Positions 10,519 through 19,571 of a stretch of DNA of 64,000 nt are shown here, in pieces. The stretch is taken from NCBI RefSeq assembly GCF_014926585.1, contig NZ_CP045422.1:3626001-3690000 (forward strand). The letters run 5' to 3'. Position 1 is the stretch's first letter; every line of letters starts with the position of its first letter. Origin of the DNA: Devosia beringensis (lineage in GTDB: Bacteria; Pseudomonadota; Alphaproteobacteria; Rhizobiales; Devosiaceae). The notes under the pieces are model-generated. The model was not told where the DNA came from and did not search any database. It worked only from the letters and a program-made list of their open reading frames with translations. A program made the translations under genes and the position numbers.

Positions 10519-11738
10519 TGGCATTCAACCTCGACTCCGTCCGGGCCGATTTCCCGATCCTGGGCGAGCAGATCCACGGCAAAAGGCTGGTCTATCTGGA
10601 CAGCGGTGCCTCGGCGCAGAAGCCGGTGCAGGTGCTCGAGCGGATGGACCATGCCTTCCGGCACGAATATGCCAATGTCCACCGGGGGCTGCATACCTTG
10701 GCCAATCGGGCGACGGAGGCCTATGAGGGCGGCCGCGAGGCCACCCGCGCCTTCCTCAATGCCGGCCGGGTGGAAGAGATCATCTTTACCAAGTCGGCGA
10801 CTGAGGCGATCAACCTGGTCGCGTCGTCCTTTGCCGGGCCGCGGATCGGGGAAGGCGATGAGATCGTCCTCACCATCATGGAGCATCACTCCAATATCGT
10901 GCCCTGGCACTTCCTGCGCGAACGCCAGGGGGCGGTGCTCAACTGGGTGGATGTGCGCGACGATGGCAGCTTTGACATCGACGCCTTTGAAGCGGCACTG
11001 ACCGATCGCACCCGTATGGTTGCGGTTACCCATATGTCCAACGTCCTGGGCACGGTCACCCCGATCAAGCAGATCATCGAGATCGCCCATGCGCGTGGCA
11101 TTGCGGTGCTGATCGATGGCAGCCAGGGCGCCGTGCATGGCAAGGTGGACGTTCAGGATCTGGACGCCGACTTCTATGTCATGACCGGCCACAAGCTCTA
11201 CGGCCCCACCGGCATTGGCGTGCTCTACGGCAAGTATGATCTCCTCGCCGAGATGCAGCCCTATCAGGGCGGTGGCGAGATGATCGACACGGTCGCGCTT
11301 GAGGGCGTGACCTATAACGAGCCCCCGCACCGCTTCGAGGCGGGCACGCCGCCGATCGTGCAGGCCATCGGCCTGGGCGCGGCGCTCAACTACATCACCG
11401 CGCTCGGCCAGGAAGACATCGCCGTCCATGAGGCCGAGATCGCCGCCTATGCGACCGAACGCCTGACCCGGATCAACAAGCTGCGCATGATCGGCACGGC
11501 GCCGGGCAAGGGAGGCATTTTCTCCTTCGAGATCGAGGGGGCGCATGCCCACGACGTGTCGACGATTCTCGATCGCTACGGCATTGCCGTGCGGGCCGGG
11601 ACGCATTGCGCCCAGCCGCTGCTCAAACGCTTTGGTGTCAGCTCTACCTGCCGCGCCTCCTTCGCCCTATATAACGGCAAGGACGATGTGGACGTCTTGG
11701 TGGACGGCATTGAACGCGCCCTGACTTTTTTCGCGTAA
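10518..11738 (+). CDS. sufS: Cysteine desulfurase SufS
   Basis: Class II PLP-dependent cysteine desulfurase, 406 residues. Lys226 in TGHKLYGP binds PLP and Cys364 in RAGTHCAQPLL is the persulfide carrier; both numbers match E. coli SufS. It normally works with SufE or SufU, neither of which is encoded in this window. The ATG overlaps the sufD stop by one base. This operon therefore carries two desulfurases of different classes (see iscS), an arrangement also known from rhizobia. Confidence 0.97.
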   Translation: MAFNLDSVRADFPILGEQIHGKRLVYLDSGASAQKPVQVLERMDHAFRHEYANVHRGLHTLANRATEAYEGGREATRAFLNAGRVEEIIFTKSATEAINLVASSFAGPRIGEGDEIVLTIMEHHSNIVPWHFLRERQGAVLNWVDVRDDGSFDIDAFEAALTDRTRMVAVTHMSNVLGTVTPIKQIIEIAHARGIAVLIDGSQGAVHGKVDVQDLDADFYVMTGHKLYGPTGIGVLYGKYDLLAEMQPYQGGGEMIDTVALEGVTYNEPPHRFEAGTPPIVQAIGLGAALNYITALGQEDIAVHEAEIAAYATERLTRINKLRMIGTAPGKGGIFSFEIEGAHAHDVSTILDRYGIAVRAGTHCAQPLLKRFGVSSTCRASFALYNGKDDVDVLVDGIERALTFFA

Positions 11739-11754
11739 CGGCGAGGACCACACG

Positions 11755-12168
11755 ATGACTGACGACGATATCAAGATCGACGAATCCAAGATTGCTCCCG
11801 CGCCGGCTTTGCCGGTGCCCGGCATCCAGCCCACCATTGGCGGCGACCTGCCGGAAGCCGAGGTGGAGCGCATTACCAGCGACCTGATCGGCGCGCTCAA
11901 GACCGTCTATGATCCGGAAATCCCGGTCGATATCTATGAGCTGGGCCTGATCTACAAGGTCGATCTCGATGATGACCGGAACCTCGTCATCGACATGACG
12001 CTGACCGCGCCGGGCTGCCCGGTGGCCGGCGAAATGCCCGGCTGGGTGGAAAATGCGGCGCGCAGCGTCGAGGGCATCCAGGACGTTACCGTCAACATGG
12101 TGTTCGATCCCCCTTGGGACGCCACGCGCATGAGCGAAGAAGCCCAGGTCGCGCTGAACTGGTGGTAA
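11755..12168 (+). CDS. sufT: SufT-type DUF59/MIP18 Fe-S maturation factor
   Basis: 137-residue protein with a DUF59 (MIP18-like) domain from about residue 40: VYDPEIPVDIYELGLIY, then the conserved cysteine in LTAPGCPVAG, ending in the typical NWW. The first 35 residues form an acidic and proline-rich extension. SufT-family proteins help mature Fe-S clusters on client proteins. It lies 16 bp after sufS with a GGCGAGGA site upstream, and sufA follows after 53 bp. Confidence 0.92.
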   Translation: MTDDDIKIDESKIAPAPALPVPGIQPTIGGDLPEAEVERITSDLIGALKTVYDPEIPVDIYELGLIYKVDLDDDRNLVIDMTLTAPGCPVAGEMPGWVENAARSVEGIQDVTVNMVFDPPWDATRMSEEAQVALNWW

Positions 12169-12221
12169 TTTTCTGCGTTTGCGCCTATATATCGTGAAAC
12201 GCCGATAGAAAGAATGTGCCC

Positions 12222-12602
12222 ATGGCCTTCAAGATCATGTCGTTGAGCGATGCTGCTGCAGCCCGCATCAATGAAATCATCGAAGACAGCGACAAGCCGG
12301 TGATCGGCGTGCGCGTCGGCGTCAAGAATGCCGGCTGCGCGGGCATGGCCTATACGCTGGACTATGTCACCGAGCCGGTGGCCGGTGACGACCATGTCAG
12401 CGACAAGGGCGTCGAGGTCTATGTCGAGCCCAAGGCCACCATGTTCCTGCTCGGCACGGTGATGGACTATGCCGAATCCAAGATGAGTGCGGGCTTTACC
12501 TTCCGCAATCCCAACCAGACCGGGGAATGCGGCTGTGGCGAAAGCGTGCAGCTCAAGCCGGCCGATCTCAAGGCCATTGCCGAGGCGCGCGCCTCGGCCT
12601 GA
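12222..12602 (+). CDS. sufA: A-type Fe-S carrier SufA/IscA
   Basis: 126-residue A-type carrier that transfers clusters to apo-proteins. The three ligand cysteines are present in NAGCAGMAY and in the C-terminal GECGCGES motif. The ATG at 12222 is preferred to the in-frame GTG two codons upstream because homologues start MAFKIMSLSD and AGAAAGAA lies before it. It is the last gene of the suf operon. The preceding gap has an AT-rich stretch (CTATATATCG) that might be an internal promoter, but this is weak. aroA follows after 72 bp. Confidence 0.95.
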   Translation: MAFKIMSLSDAAAARINEIIEDSDKPVIGVRVGVKNAGCAGMAYTLDYVTEPVAGDDHVSDKGVEVYVEPKATMFLLGTVMDYAESKMSAGFTFRNPNQTGECGCGESVQLKPADLKAIAEARASA

Positions 12603-12674
12603 GGCTGGTTGCACGACGGGGCGGTTTGGCCTAACAGGTCTGGGCATTCCGGCTCCAGCCTTTGAGACCGCCTC

Positions 12675-13952
12675 ATGACCGCTCTGCCTGCGGGTTTTCT
12701 GCTCACTCCACCCTCCCACAAGCTGGTCGGCCGCGTGGCGCCGCCGGGCTCCAAATCCATTACCAACCGGGCCCTGCTGCTGGCCGCCCTGGCCAATGGC
12801 ACCAGCCATCTGTCGGGCGCGCTGAAAAGCAAGGACACCGTGCTGATGGCGGCGGCCCTGCGCCAGATGGGCGTCACGGTCGACGAGCCGGACGCTACCA
12901 GCTTTGTTGTCACCAGCACCGGCACCTTGCTGTCCCCAGACGCGCCGCTCTTCCTGGGCAATGCCGGTACGGCGACGCGGTTTCTTACCGCTGCCGTGGC
13001 GACCGTAAACGGCACCGTCATCGTCGATGGCGATGAAGAGATGCGGGTGCGGCCGATCGGCCCGCTGGTCACGGCCCTGCAGTCCCTGGGCATTGACGCG
13101 ACCAGCCCCACCGGCTGTCCGCCGGTGACCATTGTCGGCACCGGCAGCTTCGGCCAGGGCCGCGTGGAGATCGATGGCGGGCTTTCCAGCCAATATGTCT
13201 CGGCCTTGCTGATGGCGGCGCCTTTGGGCGAGGGGCCCATCGAGATTGCGCTGACCGGCAGGGATATCGGCGCGCGCGGCTATGTCGACCTCACCCTCTC
13301 GGCCATGCGCAGCTTTGGCGCCGTAGTCGAACAGGTCGATGCCGGCACCTGGCTGGTGCAGCCGACCGGCTATCAGGCTGCCGATCTGCTGATCGAGCCC
13401 GATGCCTCGGCGGCAACCTATCTGTGGGGCGCACAGGCGCTCACGGGTGGCCGGATCGATCTTGGGGTCGATGCGGATGCCTTTACCCAGCCAGACGCCG
13501 CCGCACAGGCCCTGATCGCCCAGTTTCCCGACATGCCGGCGGTGATCGACGGTTCGCAGATGCAGGATGCCGTGCCGACGCTGGCCGTGCTGGCGGCTTT
13601 CAACAATCATCCGGTGCGCTTTGTCGGCATTGCCAATCTGCGGGTCAAGGAAACCGACCGCATCCGTGCCGTGGCCAATGAGCTCAACCGCATCCTGCCG
13701 GGTCTCGGCACCGAAGAGGGTGACGACCTGCTGGTCGCCTCGGACCCGGCGCTGGCGGAAAAACTGGCCGGGCGCAACAGCCGGGTCAAGATCGAGACCT
13801 ATCACGATCACCGCATCGCCATGAGCTTTGCCCTGGCCGGCCTGCGTCTGGAGAACATCGTCATTCTCGACCCTGCCTGCACCGGCAAGACCTATCCGGG
13901 CTATTGGGACATGCTGGCCGGTCTGGGCGTGGAACTGACGGCGGTTGACTAG
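12675..13952 (+). CDS. aroA: 3-phosphoshikimate 1-carboxyvinyltransferase (EPSP synthase)
   Basis: Sixth step of the shikimate pathway, joining PEP to shikimate-3-phosphate. 425 residues. Substrate motifs include PPGSKSITNRALLLAAL (residues 16-32), the loop LGNAGTATRFLTAA (about 95-108), a SSQYVSALLMAAP segment, LRVKETDRIRA and YHDHRIAMSF. The sequence looks more like class I (plant/enterobacterial) enzymes than the longer class II AroA usual in Rhizobiales. The residue at the place of E. coli Pro101 is Phe. The stop codon lies inside the first bases of the downstream palindromic repeat. Confidence 0.93.
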   Translation: MTALPAGFLLTPPSHKLVGRVAPPGSKSITNRALLLAALANGTSHLSGALKSKDTVLMAAALRQMGVTVDEPDATSFVVTSTGTLLSPDAPLFLGNAGTATRFLTAAVATVNGTVIVDGDEEMRVRPIGPLVTALQSLGIDATSPTGCPPVTIVGTGSFGQGRVEIDGGLSSQYVSALLMAAPLGEGPIEIALTGRDIGARGYVDLTLSAMRSFGAVVEQVDAGTWLVQPTGYQAADLLIEPDASAATYLWGAQALTGGRIDLGVDADAFTQPDAAAQALIAQFPDMPAVIDGSQMQDAVPTLAVLAAFNNHPVRFVGIANLRVKETDRIRAVANELNRILPGLGTEEGDDLLVASDPALAEKLAGRNSRVKIETYHDHRIAMSFALAGLRLENIVILDPACTGKTYPGYWDMLAGLGVELTAVD

Positions 13953-14053
13953 AGCATTTCATCGTTTCGTTGAAACGGCTCAATAGCTCCAGTTCTTTGG
14001 TTTGTCGCGCTTTCGAACCGCAAAAGTGGAGCCACTTTTGCTGAAAACGCTCT
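13951..14053. repeat. MITE-like intergenic palindromic repeat
   Basis: A 103-bp element bounded by AGAGC and GCTCT. It contains a hairpin CGTTTC-gtt-GAAACG near the left end and GCAAAAGTG-gagc-CACTTTTGC near the right end. This layout is that of a short repeat found in many copies between genes in Rhizobiales genomes. Only one copy was noticed in this window. It supplies the last two bases of the aroA stop and could act as a transcription barrier between aroA and the convergent GGDEF gene. Confidence 0.65.
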
Positions 14054-14056
14054 AGG

Positions 14057-15127
14057 TCAGGCGGCCGTCGCGCCGGCGCGCTTGGCCGGCAGCAGGTCGT
14101 TGACCAGATCGTTTTCGTTGATCACGCGGTTGCGGCCGGCATGCTTGGCAGCATAGAGGCAGCGGTCGGCGCGCTCGATCAGCGAGGCTGCCGTGTCGGT
14201 TGACCCGAAGGCGGCGATGCCGAAGGATGCGGTGATGCGGCCCAGCTTCTCATTGGTCGAGCGCTTGAGCAGTTCCTTGGCCTGGATGGCCCGGCGGATA
14301 TTCTCGGCGACGATGATGGCGCCTTCGATATCGGTATGGGGCAGGATGGCGACGAATTCCTCGCCACCATAGCGGGCCGCCAGATCCTTGCCCTTGATGT
14401 TGGATTTGAGCGTCATGGCGACGAGGCGCAGCACCTGGTCGCCGGTCTGGTGGCCATAGCTGTCGTTGAAATTCTTGAAGTTGTCGATATCGACCAGCAT
14501 CAGCGAGAGTGGATCGCCATTGATGCTGGCTGCCGCAATGGCGGCTGCCAGGCCCTCATCAAAGCTCTTGCGGTTGGCAATCTTGGTCAGGGGATCGAGC
14601 AGGGATTCCCGGCGCACATCGTCCAGATCACGCTGCAAGGCGGCTATGTCGTCGCGTGAGGCCTGCAGCTTCTGTTCGAGCGAGCGGTTGGTGTCCTGCA
14701 TCTGCCGCGTTTCAGCCAGCAGCTTGACCGACAGGGCCTTCATGGCGGCCGCCGAGATATCGCGGCTGAGATCGCCGCTGGCCGACTGCAGCGAGCCCGA
14801 ATAGGCATTGGCTGTGGTCATGGCTGTGTCGATGGCATCGTGCACTGCGTCGATGCGGGCGTGCATGCGCTGGGAAACCGCCGTCATGCGATCATTGACG
14901 TCGGACTTCAGGAACTCGTTATAGAGCGCCTCGGCCACGCTTTCACTGGGCGAATCCCCGTTGCGAAACAGGGCGTTGATGCGGTTGTTCAGGCTTGGAT
15001 TGACGCCTGTGGCATAGGTGTAGAGCAGTTCGTAGAACTGAGGATAGGCCGGGATACCGCTACGCTTGAGAAGGTCAAATGCCGCATTGGCATAGCCGAG
15101 CGCTCGTTTGAATTCCTGATCGGACAC
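14057..15127 (-). CDS. Diguanylate cyclase (GGDEF domain)
   Basis: 356 residues from a GTG start at 15127 (GAGGG five bases upstream; a TTG at 15169 is the alternative). The N-terminal half is helical with a probable coiled coil near residues 130-180 and no clear transmembrane helix. The C-terminal GGDEF domain has the active-site motif RYGGEEF. Where the inhibitory I-site RxxD is expected there is KGKD, so product inhibition may be weak. It makes the second messenger c-di-GMP. A PilZ receptor is encoded 7 kb away. Convergent with aroA. Confidence 0.88.
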   Translation of the reverse strand: MSDQEFKRALGYANAAFDLLKRSGIPAYPQFYELLYTYATGVNPSLNNRINALFRNGDSPSESVAEALYNEFLKSDVNDRMTAVSQRMHARIDAVHDAIDTAMTTANAYSGSLQSASGDLSRDISAAAMKALSVKLLAETRQMQDTNRSLEQKLQASRDDIAALQRDLDDVRRESLLDPLTKIANRKSFDEGLAAAIAAASINGDPLSLMLVDIDNFKNFNDSYGHQTGDQVLRLVAMTLKSNIKGKDLAARYGGEEFVAILPHTDIEGAIIVAENIRRAIQAKELLKRSTNEKLGRITASFGIAAFGSTDTAASLIERADRCLYAAKHAGRNRVINENDLVNDLLPAKRAGATAA

Positions 15128-15291
15128 CGGTTCCCTCGTGCGCCACGACGGAGGGCGCCCCCGCGCCAACCGTCATTCCCCAATACATACAGCATCTACA
15201 GTAATGAACACAACAGAATGGCCCCAACAATAGCTGGGCCAGGTCGCCGCAAGTTTTACCGCGGCAAATGAAAAATCAAATCACGAAACAC

Positions 15292-16944
15292 TTAAGGGTC
15301 AATACGTGCCGAACGCAGGAGGAATGCCGGTACCGGACCGTCATTGCCGAAGGGCGAGCCGCTATCGTTCTCGTTTTCCGCCTCGCGCGTTTCGGCAGGA
15401 CGGCGGTTGCGGGTCCGTGCCGGGCGGGCATCGGCCTGTTCGGGCCTCGACTCAGCGGCTGGCCGCTGTTCACCGCGTGGGCGCTGCTCGCCGCGTGGCT
15501 TTGGCTCACTGCGCGGGGTTTCCTCCCCCTTGGCCTCGATCTCGGCCTCCGGCTTGGCTACAGGGCGCGTCCGGGGCTGGCGGCGTGGCGTGGCCTCGCG
15601 CGGTGCTGCCGCTTCGGCAGGCTGCTCAGCGGCAGGCGTTACAGCATCTGGCGCCGCAGCGGCAGGCTGGGCGACGGCAGCGGCGGGCGCAGCGCCTTCC
15701 GCCTGTGGTCTTGTGCGCGGGCCGCCGCGACGTGTGCGGGCGGGCCGGGCCGGGCGATCCTCGGCGTCGGCATCTGGTGCCGCGGCAGCAGTGGCAGCAG
15801 GAACTGGCCGCCGGCCGGTATCTTCCAGATAGTCGATGGGCTTCTGGATCAGCTTGATGATGGCGTCGAGATGCTTGGTGTCACCAGGCGCCACCAGCGT
15901 ATAGGCAACGCCCGAGCGGCCGGCGCGGCCGGTGCGGCCGATGCGGTGCACATAGTCCTCGGCGTGCACGGGCACGTCGAAGTTGAACACATGGCTCACT
16001 GCCGGGATGTCGAGGCCGCGGGCCGCGACGTCGCTGGCCACCAGCAGGGTCAGGCGGTTGTTCTTGAAGGCATCGAGCGTTTCGGTGCGGCTCTTCTGGT
16101 CCATGTCGCCATGGAGGCCACCGACGCTGAAGCCGTGTCGCTCAAGCGAGCGGGCAAGGGTCGCCACGTCGCGCTTGCGGTTGCAGAAGATGATGGCATT
16201 GGTCAGGCCGGTGGCGGCATTGATGCGCTCGCGCAGCATGTCGCGCTTGTCTTCCGGCTTGGAGCCGACGCGGACCAGCTTCTGGTCAATGGTTTCGGCG
16301 GTCGAGCTCTGGCGCGACGACTGGATATGCACCGGATCGTTGAGGAACTTCTTGGTGAGCCGCTCGATTTCCTTGGACATGGTGGCCGAGAACAGCATGG
16401 TCTGGCGCCGCGGCGGCAGGCGGCCGCAGATCTTTTCGATGTCGTCGATAAAGCCCATGTCGAGCATGCGGTCGGCTTCGTCGATCACCAGGATCTCGAC
16501 GCCATTGAGCATGATCTTGCCGCGCTCGATCTGATCGAGCAGGCGGCCCGGAGTGGCGATCAGCACGTCCACGCCGCGATCGAGCTTCTTGTTCTGCTCT
16601 TCAAACGACACGCCGCCGATGATCAGCGCCATCGAGATGCGGTGGTTCTTGCCGTATTTCTCGAAATTCTCGGAAACCTGCGCCGCGAGTTCGCGCGTCG
16701 GTTCGAGGATCAGGGTGCGCGGCATGCGGGCACGGGCGCGGCCGTTTTCCAGCAGCGTCAGCATGGGCAGCACGAAGCTGGCCGTCTTGCCGGTGCCGGT
16801 CTGGGCAATGCCGATAATGTCCTTTTTCTGCAGGACATGGGGAATAGCCTGAGCCTGGATTTCGGTCGGCTTGGTGTAGCCCGCAGCGGTTACTGCGTCG
16901 GTTACTTTGGTGGACAGGCCGAGCTCGGAAAAATCGTCAGTCAA
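15292..16944 (-). CDS. DEAD-box ATP-dependent RNA helicase (RhlE-like)
   Basis: 550 residues. Motifs in order: Q motif near 25-35, AQTGTGKT (47-54), PTREL, TPGRL, DEAD (155-158), SAT, ARGLD and HRIGRTGR. After about residue 385 comes a low-complexity tail rich in Arg, Pro, Ala and Glu, likely an unstructured RNA-binding extension. The start is a TTG at 16944, chosen because homologues begin TDFSELGLS there; the frame continues upstream without conserved features. The gene has its own promoter about 240 bp upstream. The role, by family, is RNA remodelling such as ribosome assembly, RNA decay or cold adaptation. Confidence 0.9.
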   Translation of the reverse strand: MTDDFSELGLSTKVTDAVTAAGYTKPTEIQAQAIPHVLQKKDIIGIAQTGTGKTASFVLPMLTLLENGRARARMPRTLILEPTRELAAQVSENFEKYGKNHRISMALIIGGVSFEEQNKKLDRGVDVLIATPGRLLDQIERGKIMLNGVEILVIDEADRMLDMGFIDDIEKICGRLPPRRQTMLFSATMSKEIERLTKKFLNDPVHIQSSRQSSTAETIDQKLVRVGSKPEDKRDMLRERINAATGLTNAIIFCNRKRDVATLARSLERHGFSVGGLHGDMDQKSRTETLDAFKNNRLTLLVASDVAARGLDIPAVSHVFNFDVPVHAEDYVHRIGRTGRAGRSGVAYTLVAPGDTKHLDAIIKLIQKPIDYLEDTGRRPVPAATAAAAPDADAEDRPARPARTRRGGPRTRPQAEGAAPAAAVAQPAAAAPDAVTPAAEQPAEAAAPREATPRRQPRTRPVAKPEAEIEAKGEETPRSEPKPRGEQRPRGEQRPAAESRPEQADARPARTRNRRPAETREAENENDSGSPFGNDGPVPAFLLRSARIDP

Positions 16945-17183
16945 ATTGGGTAATCCACTATGAAACTTGGCCCGGGGCCAGGTCCGGTTCGAGACATTCG
17001 AACGGTGCGCCGGGATGGTCAGTTGTGGTGCGGGGCCGCTGCCGGGAGATAGCATCCACACCTGGGATGGCCACCGGACGGATGCACCAGGTGCAGATAC
17101 GCCGGAATAGCCCCCAGACACCGTAGCAAAGCAGGTCATTGTCCGTGTGACAGGCCGCCAAGCAGAGTGCCCTAGCGGCGCGG
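16945..17183 (-). other. Long 5' leader of the helicase gene
   Basis: The stretch between parE and the helicase holds no gene I can support. If the promoter at 17184-17211 is right, about 230 nt of it is transcribed as untranslated leader. It contains a GTTCGA-gacat-TCGAAC hairpin and a GC-rich CCCGGGG segment near the start codon. These could serve post-transcriptional control of a helicase mRNA, but that is inference. Confidence 0.4.
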
Positions 17184-17211
17184 ACCATAACGCAAAGGCC
17201 TTGTCTGTCAA
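17184..17211 (-). promoter_or_regulatory. Sigma-70 promoter of the DEAD-box helicase gene
   Basis: On the minus strand TTGACA (17211-17206), a 16-base spacer and TATGGT (17189-17184) form a near-consensus promoter. Transcription would start near 17177, leaving a leader of about 230 nt. Confidence 0.6.
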
Positions 17212-17306
17212 CGGTGTTGCGCCGTTTAGCCTTAATTGGAGGCTGCATGCGTCCAGTTGAACGACGGCGACCTGCTGTCGGGGCGCCGACCGAGACAGTA
17301 CAGGGG

Positions 17307-19328
17307 CTAGATATCGAGGTCGGTGACGAAGGCAGCATTCTCCTGGATGAAGTCAAAACGGGCTTCCGGCTTGGTGCCCATCAGCCGATCGACGCTGATA
17401 CGGGTGGCATCCAGATCATCGCGCACCTTGACCTGGAGCAGGGTGCGGCTCTTGGGCGACATGGTGGTTTCGCGCAGATGCGCGAAGGGCATTTCGCCCA
17501 GGCCCTTGAAGCGGGTAGTATCGACCTTGCCCTTGCCGGTGAATTCGCTGGCCATCAATTCCTCGCGATGGGCGTCGTCGCGGGCATAGAGCGTCTTGCC
17601 GCCCTGGCTGATGCGGTAGAGCGGGGGCAGGGCCAGGAACAGATGGCCGCCATCTATCAGCTTGGGCATTTCCTGGAAGAAGAAGGTCATCAGCAGGGCC
17701 GCGATATGGGCGCCGTCGACATCGGCATCGGTCATGATGATGATCTTGTCGTAGCGCAGGTCTTCCTCGCGATAGCGGTCGCGGGTGCCGCAGCCGAGCG
17801 CCTGGATCATGTCGGAGATCAGCTGGCTGGCCGCCATCTTTTCGCGGCTGGCGCCGGCGACGTTGAGGATCTTGCCGCGCAGCGGCAGCACGGCCTGGCT
17901 GGCGCGGCTGCGTGCCTGCTTGGCGCTGCCACCGGCCGAGTCGCCTTCGACGATGAAGAGCTCCGCGCCCTGGGCGGCGGTCTGGGTACAGTCGGCCAGC
18001 TTGCCGGGCAGGCGCAGCTTGCGCGTGGCGCTGGCGCGATCGATTTCCTTTTCCTTGCGGCGGCGCAGGCGCTCTTCGGCGCGTTCCACCGCCCAGTCGA
18101 GCAGCTTGCCGGCCTGGTTGGGCGAGGCGGCCAGCCAGTGATCGAACGCGTCGCGCAGGGCGGTGTCGACGATGCGGGTGGCTTCGCCCGAGGCCAGCTT
18201 GTCCTTGGTCTGGCCGACAAATTCGGGCTCGCGCACGAAGACCGACAGCATGGCATTGCAATGGGCGAAAATGTCTTCCGCCGTCAGCGCCGCAGCGGCC
18301 TTGTTCTTGGTCAGCTCGGCATAGTTCTTGAGGCCGCGCAGCAGCGCCGAGCGCAGGCCGGCCTCATGGGTGCCGCCATCGGGGGTGGGCACGGTATTGC
18401 AGTAGGATGACACGCCGCCATCGCCCAGGGTCCAGGCAATGGCCCATTCGACGGCGCCCTGGGTGCCCGGCTTGCCATGGCTGCCGGCGAAGAGGTCGTC
18501 GACGATGCGGGTTTCGCCCTCGATGCGGGCGGTCATGAAGTCCTTGAGCCCGTCCGGATAGTGGAACACTGCCTTGGCGGGGGCGTCCTCGGTGACAAGG
18601 GATTCGTCACAGCTCCAGCGCAGCTCGACGCCGGCAAACAGATAGGCCTTGGCGCGGGTCATGCGGAACAGGCGGGCAGCGGAGAAATGCGCCGTCTCGC
18701 CAAAGATCTGCGGATCGGGATGGAAGCGCGTGGTGGTGCCGCGGCGGTTGTTGACCCGGCCCATGGGCTGGATCTCGCCGACCGGCTTGCCGCGGGAAAA
18801 CTGCAGGCGGTAGAGCTGCTGTTCGCGGGCGACCTCGACGACCATGTCGTCGGAGAGCGCATTGACCACCGAGATACCGACGCCGTGCAGGCCGCCCGAG
18901 GTTTCATAGGCCTTGGAGTCGAACTTGCCGCCGGCATGCAGGACCGTGTGGACGATCTCGAGCGTCGAGCGGCCGGGATATTTGGGATGGTTCTCGACGG
19001 GAATGCCGCGGCCATTGTCGACCACGGTGATATAGCCGTCGGCGCCCAGATGCACCTCGATGCGCGTGGCGTGGCCGGCAATGGCCTCGTCCATGGAGTT
19101 GTCGATGACTTCGGCAAACAGGTGATGCAGGGCATTGGAATCGGTGCCGCCGATATACATGCCCGGGCGCCGCCGGACCGGCTCAAGCCCTTCGAGGACC
19201 TCGATATCGGCAGCCGAATAGGAACCCGCGGTGGGGGTTACGCCTGTGTTCTTGGGCGCTGGCTTGGCGGCCGGGGTCGGGCTGGCGGTGGGCTCATCTG
19301 CACCGAAAAGGTCTTCTGCTTGCGACAT
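17307..19328 (-). CDS. parE: DNA topoisomerase IV subunit B
   Basis: 673 residues; ATPase subunit that with ParC decatenates daughter chromosomes. An N-terminal extension of about 40 residues rich in Ala, Pro and Thr precedes the GHKL ATPase domain (EVIDNSMDEA; TVVDNGRGIPV; GGLHGVG). The Toprim metal site is seen as IVEGDSAGG and DADVDGAHI. The C-terminus ends FVTDLDI, as in other ParE proteins. The ATG at 19328 opens the ORF cleanly. parC is not in this window. Confidence 0.96.
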   Translation of the reverse strand: MSQAEDLFGADEPTASPTPAAKPAPKNTGVTPTAGSYSAADIEVLEGLEPVRRRPGMYIGGTDSNALHHLFAEVIDNSMDEAIAGHATRIEVHLGADGYITVVDNGRGIPVENHPKYPGRSTLEIVHTVLHAGGKFDSKAYETSGGLHGVGISVVNALSDDMVVEVAREQQLYRLQFSRGKPVGEIQPMGRVNNRRGTTTRFHPDPQIFGETAHFSAARLFRMTRAKAYLFAGVELRWSCDESLVTEDAPAKAVFHYPDGLKDFMTARIEGETRIVDDLFAGSHGKPGTQGAVEWAIAWTLGDGGVSSYCNTVPTPDGGTHEAGLRSALLRGLKNYAELTKNKAAAALTAEDIFAHCNAMLSVFVREPEFVGQTKDKLASGEATRIVDTALRDAFDHWLAASPNQAGKLLDWAVERAEERLRRRKEKEIDRASATRKLRLPGKLADCTQTAAQGAELFIVEGDSAGGSAKQARSRASQAVLPLRGKILNVAGASREKMAASQLISDMIQALGCGTRDRYREEDLRYDKIIIMTDADVDGAHIAALLMTFFFQEMPKLIDGGHLFLALPPLYRISQGGKTLYARDDAHREELMASEFTGKGKVDTTRFKGLGEMPFAHLRETTMSPKSRTLLQVKVRDDLDATRISVDRLMGTKPEARFDFIQENAAFVTDLDI

Positions 19329-19571
19329 GCACGTTCCGTATTTGGTGCCCGAATCAGGCGTTTTCCAGTTCTATCATATTCCACTGGCCCGTCGGGGCAG
19401 GGGCGCGGGGCCCCCTGATTTGCCCACAAAGCTGAACGGGCGATGAACGGCCGGTTCCGGCGCGGTTCAAGGGCAGGGGACTAGACAGAGGGGCAGGACG
19501 TCAATTCGTCCCGATCGGGGTGGAGAGGTTTTCCACATGGCTTTGCCGGCGGCGGCAGCAGGGAGAGTGCG

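Noticed and set aside
11952..13811. 619-codon open frame antisense to sufT, sufA and aroA
   Set aside because: It spans three unrelated real genes on the opposite strand and has no domain signature.
16958..17356. 132-codon frame between parE and the helicase on the same strand
   Set aside because: It overlaps the parE end, has random-looking composition and lacks a ribosome site; the region is better read as promoter and leader.
17214..18410. 398-codon open frame antisense to parE, with a TTGGAGG site before an inner ATG
   Set aside because: It lies almost wholly within parE and has the composition of an antisense shadow; the ribosome-site match is probably chance.
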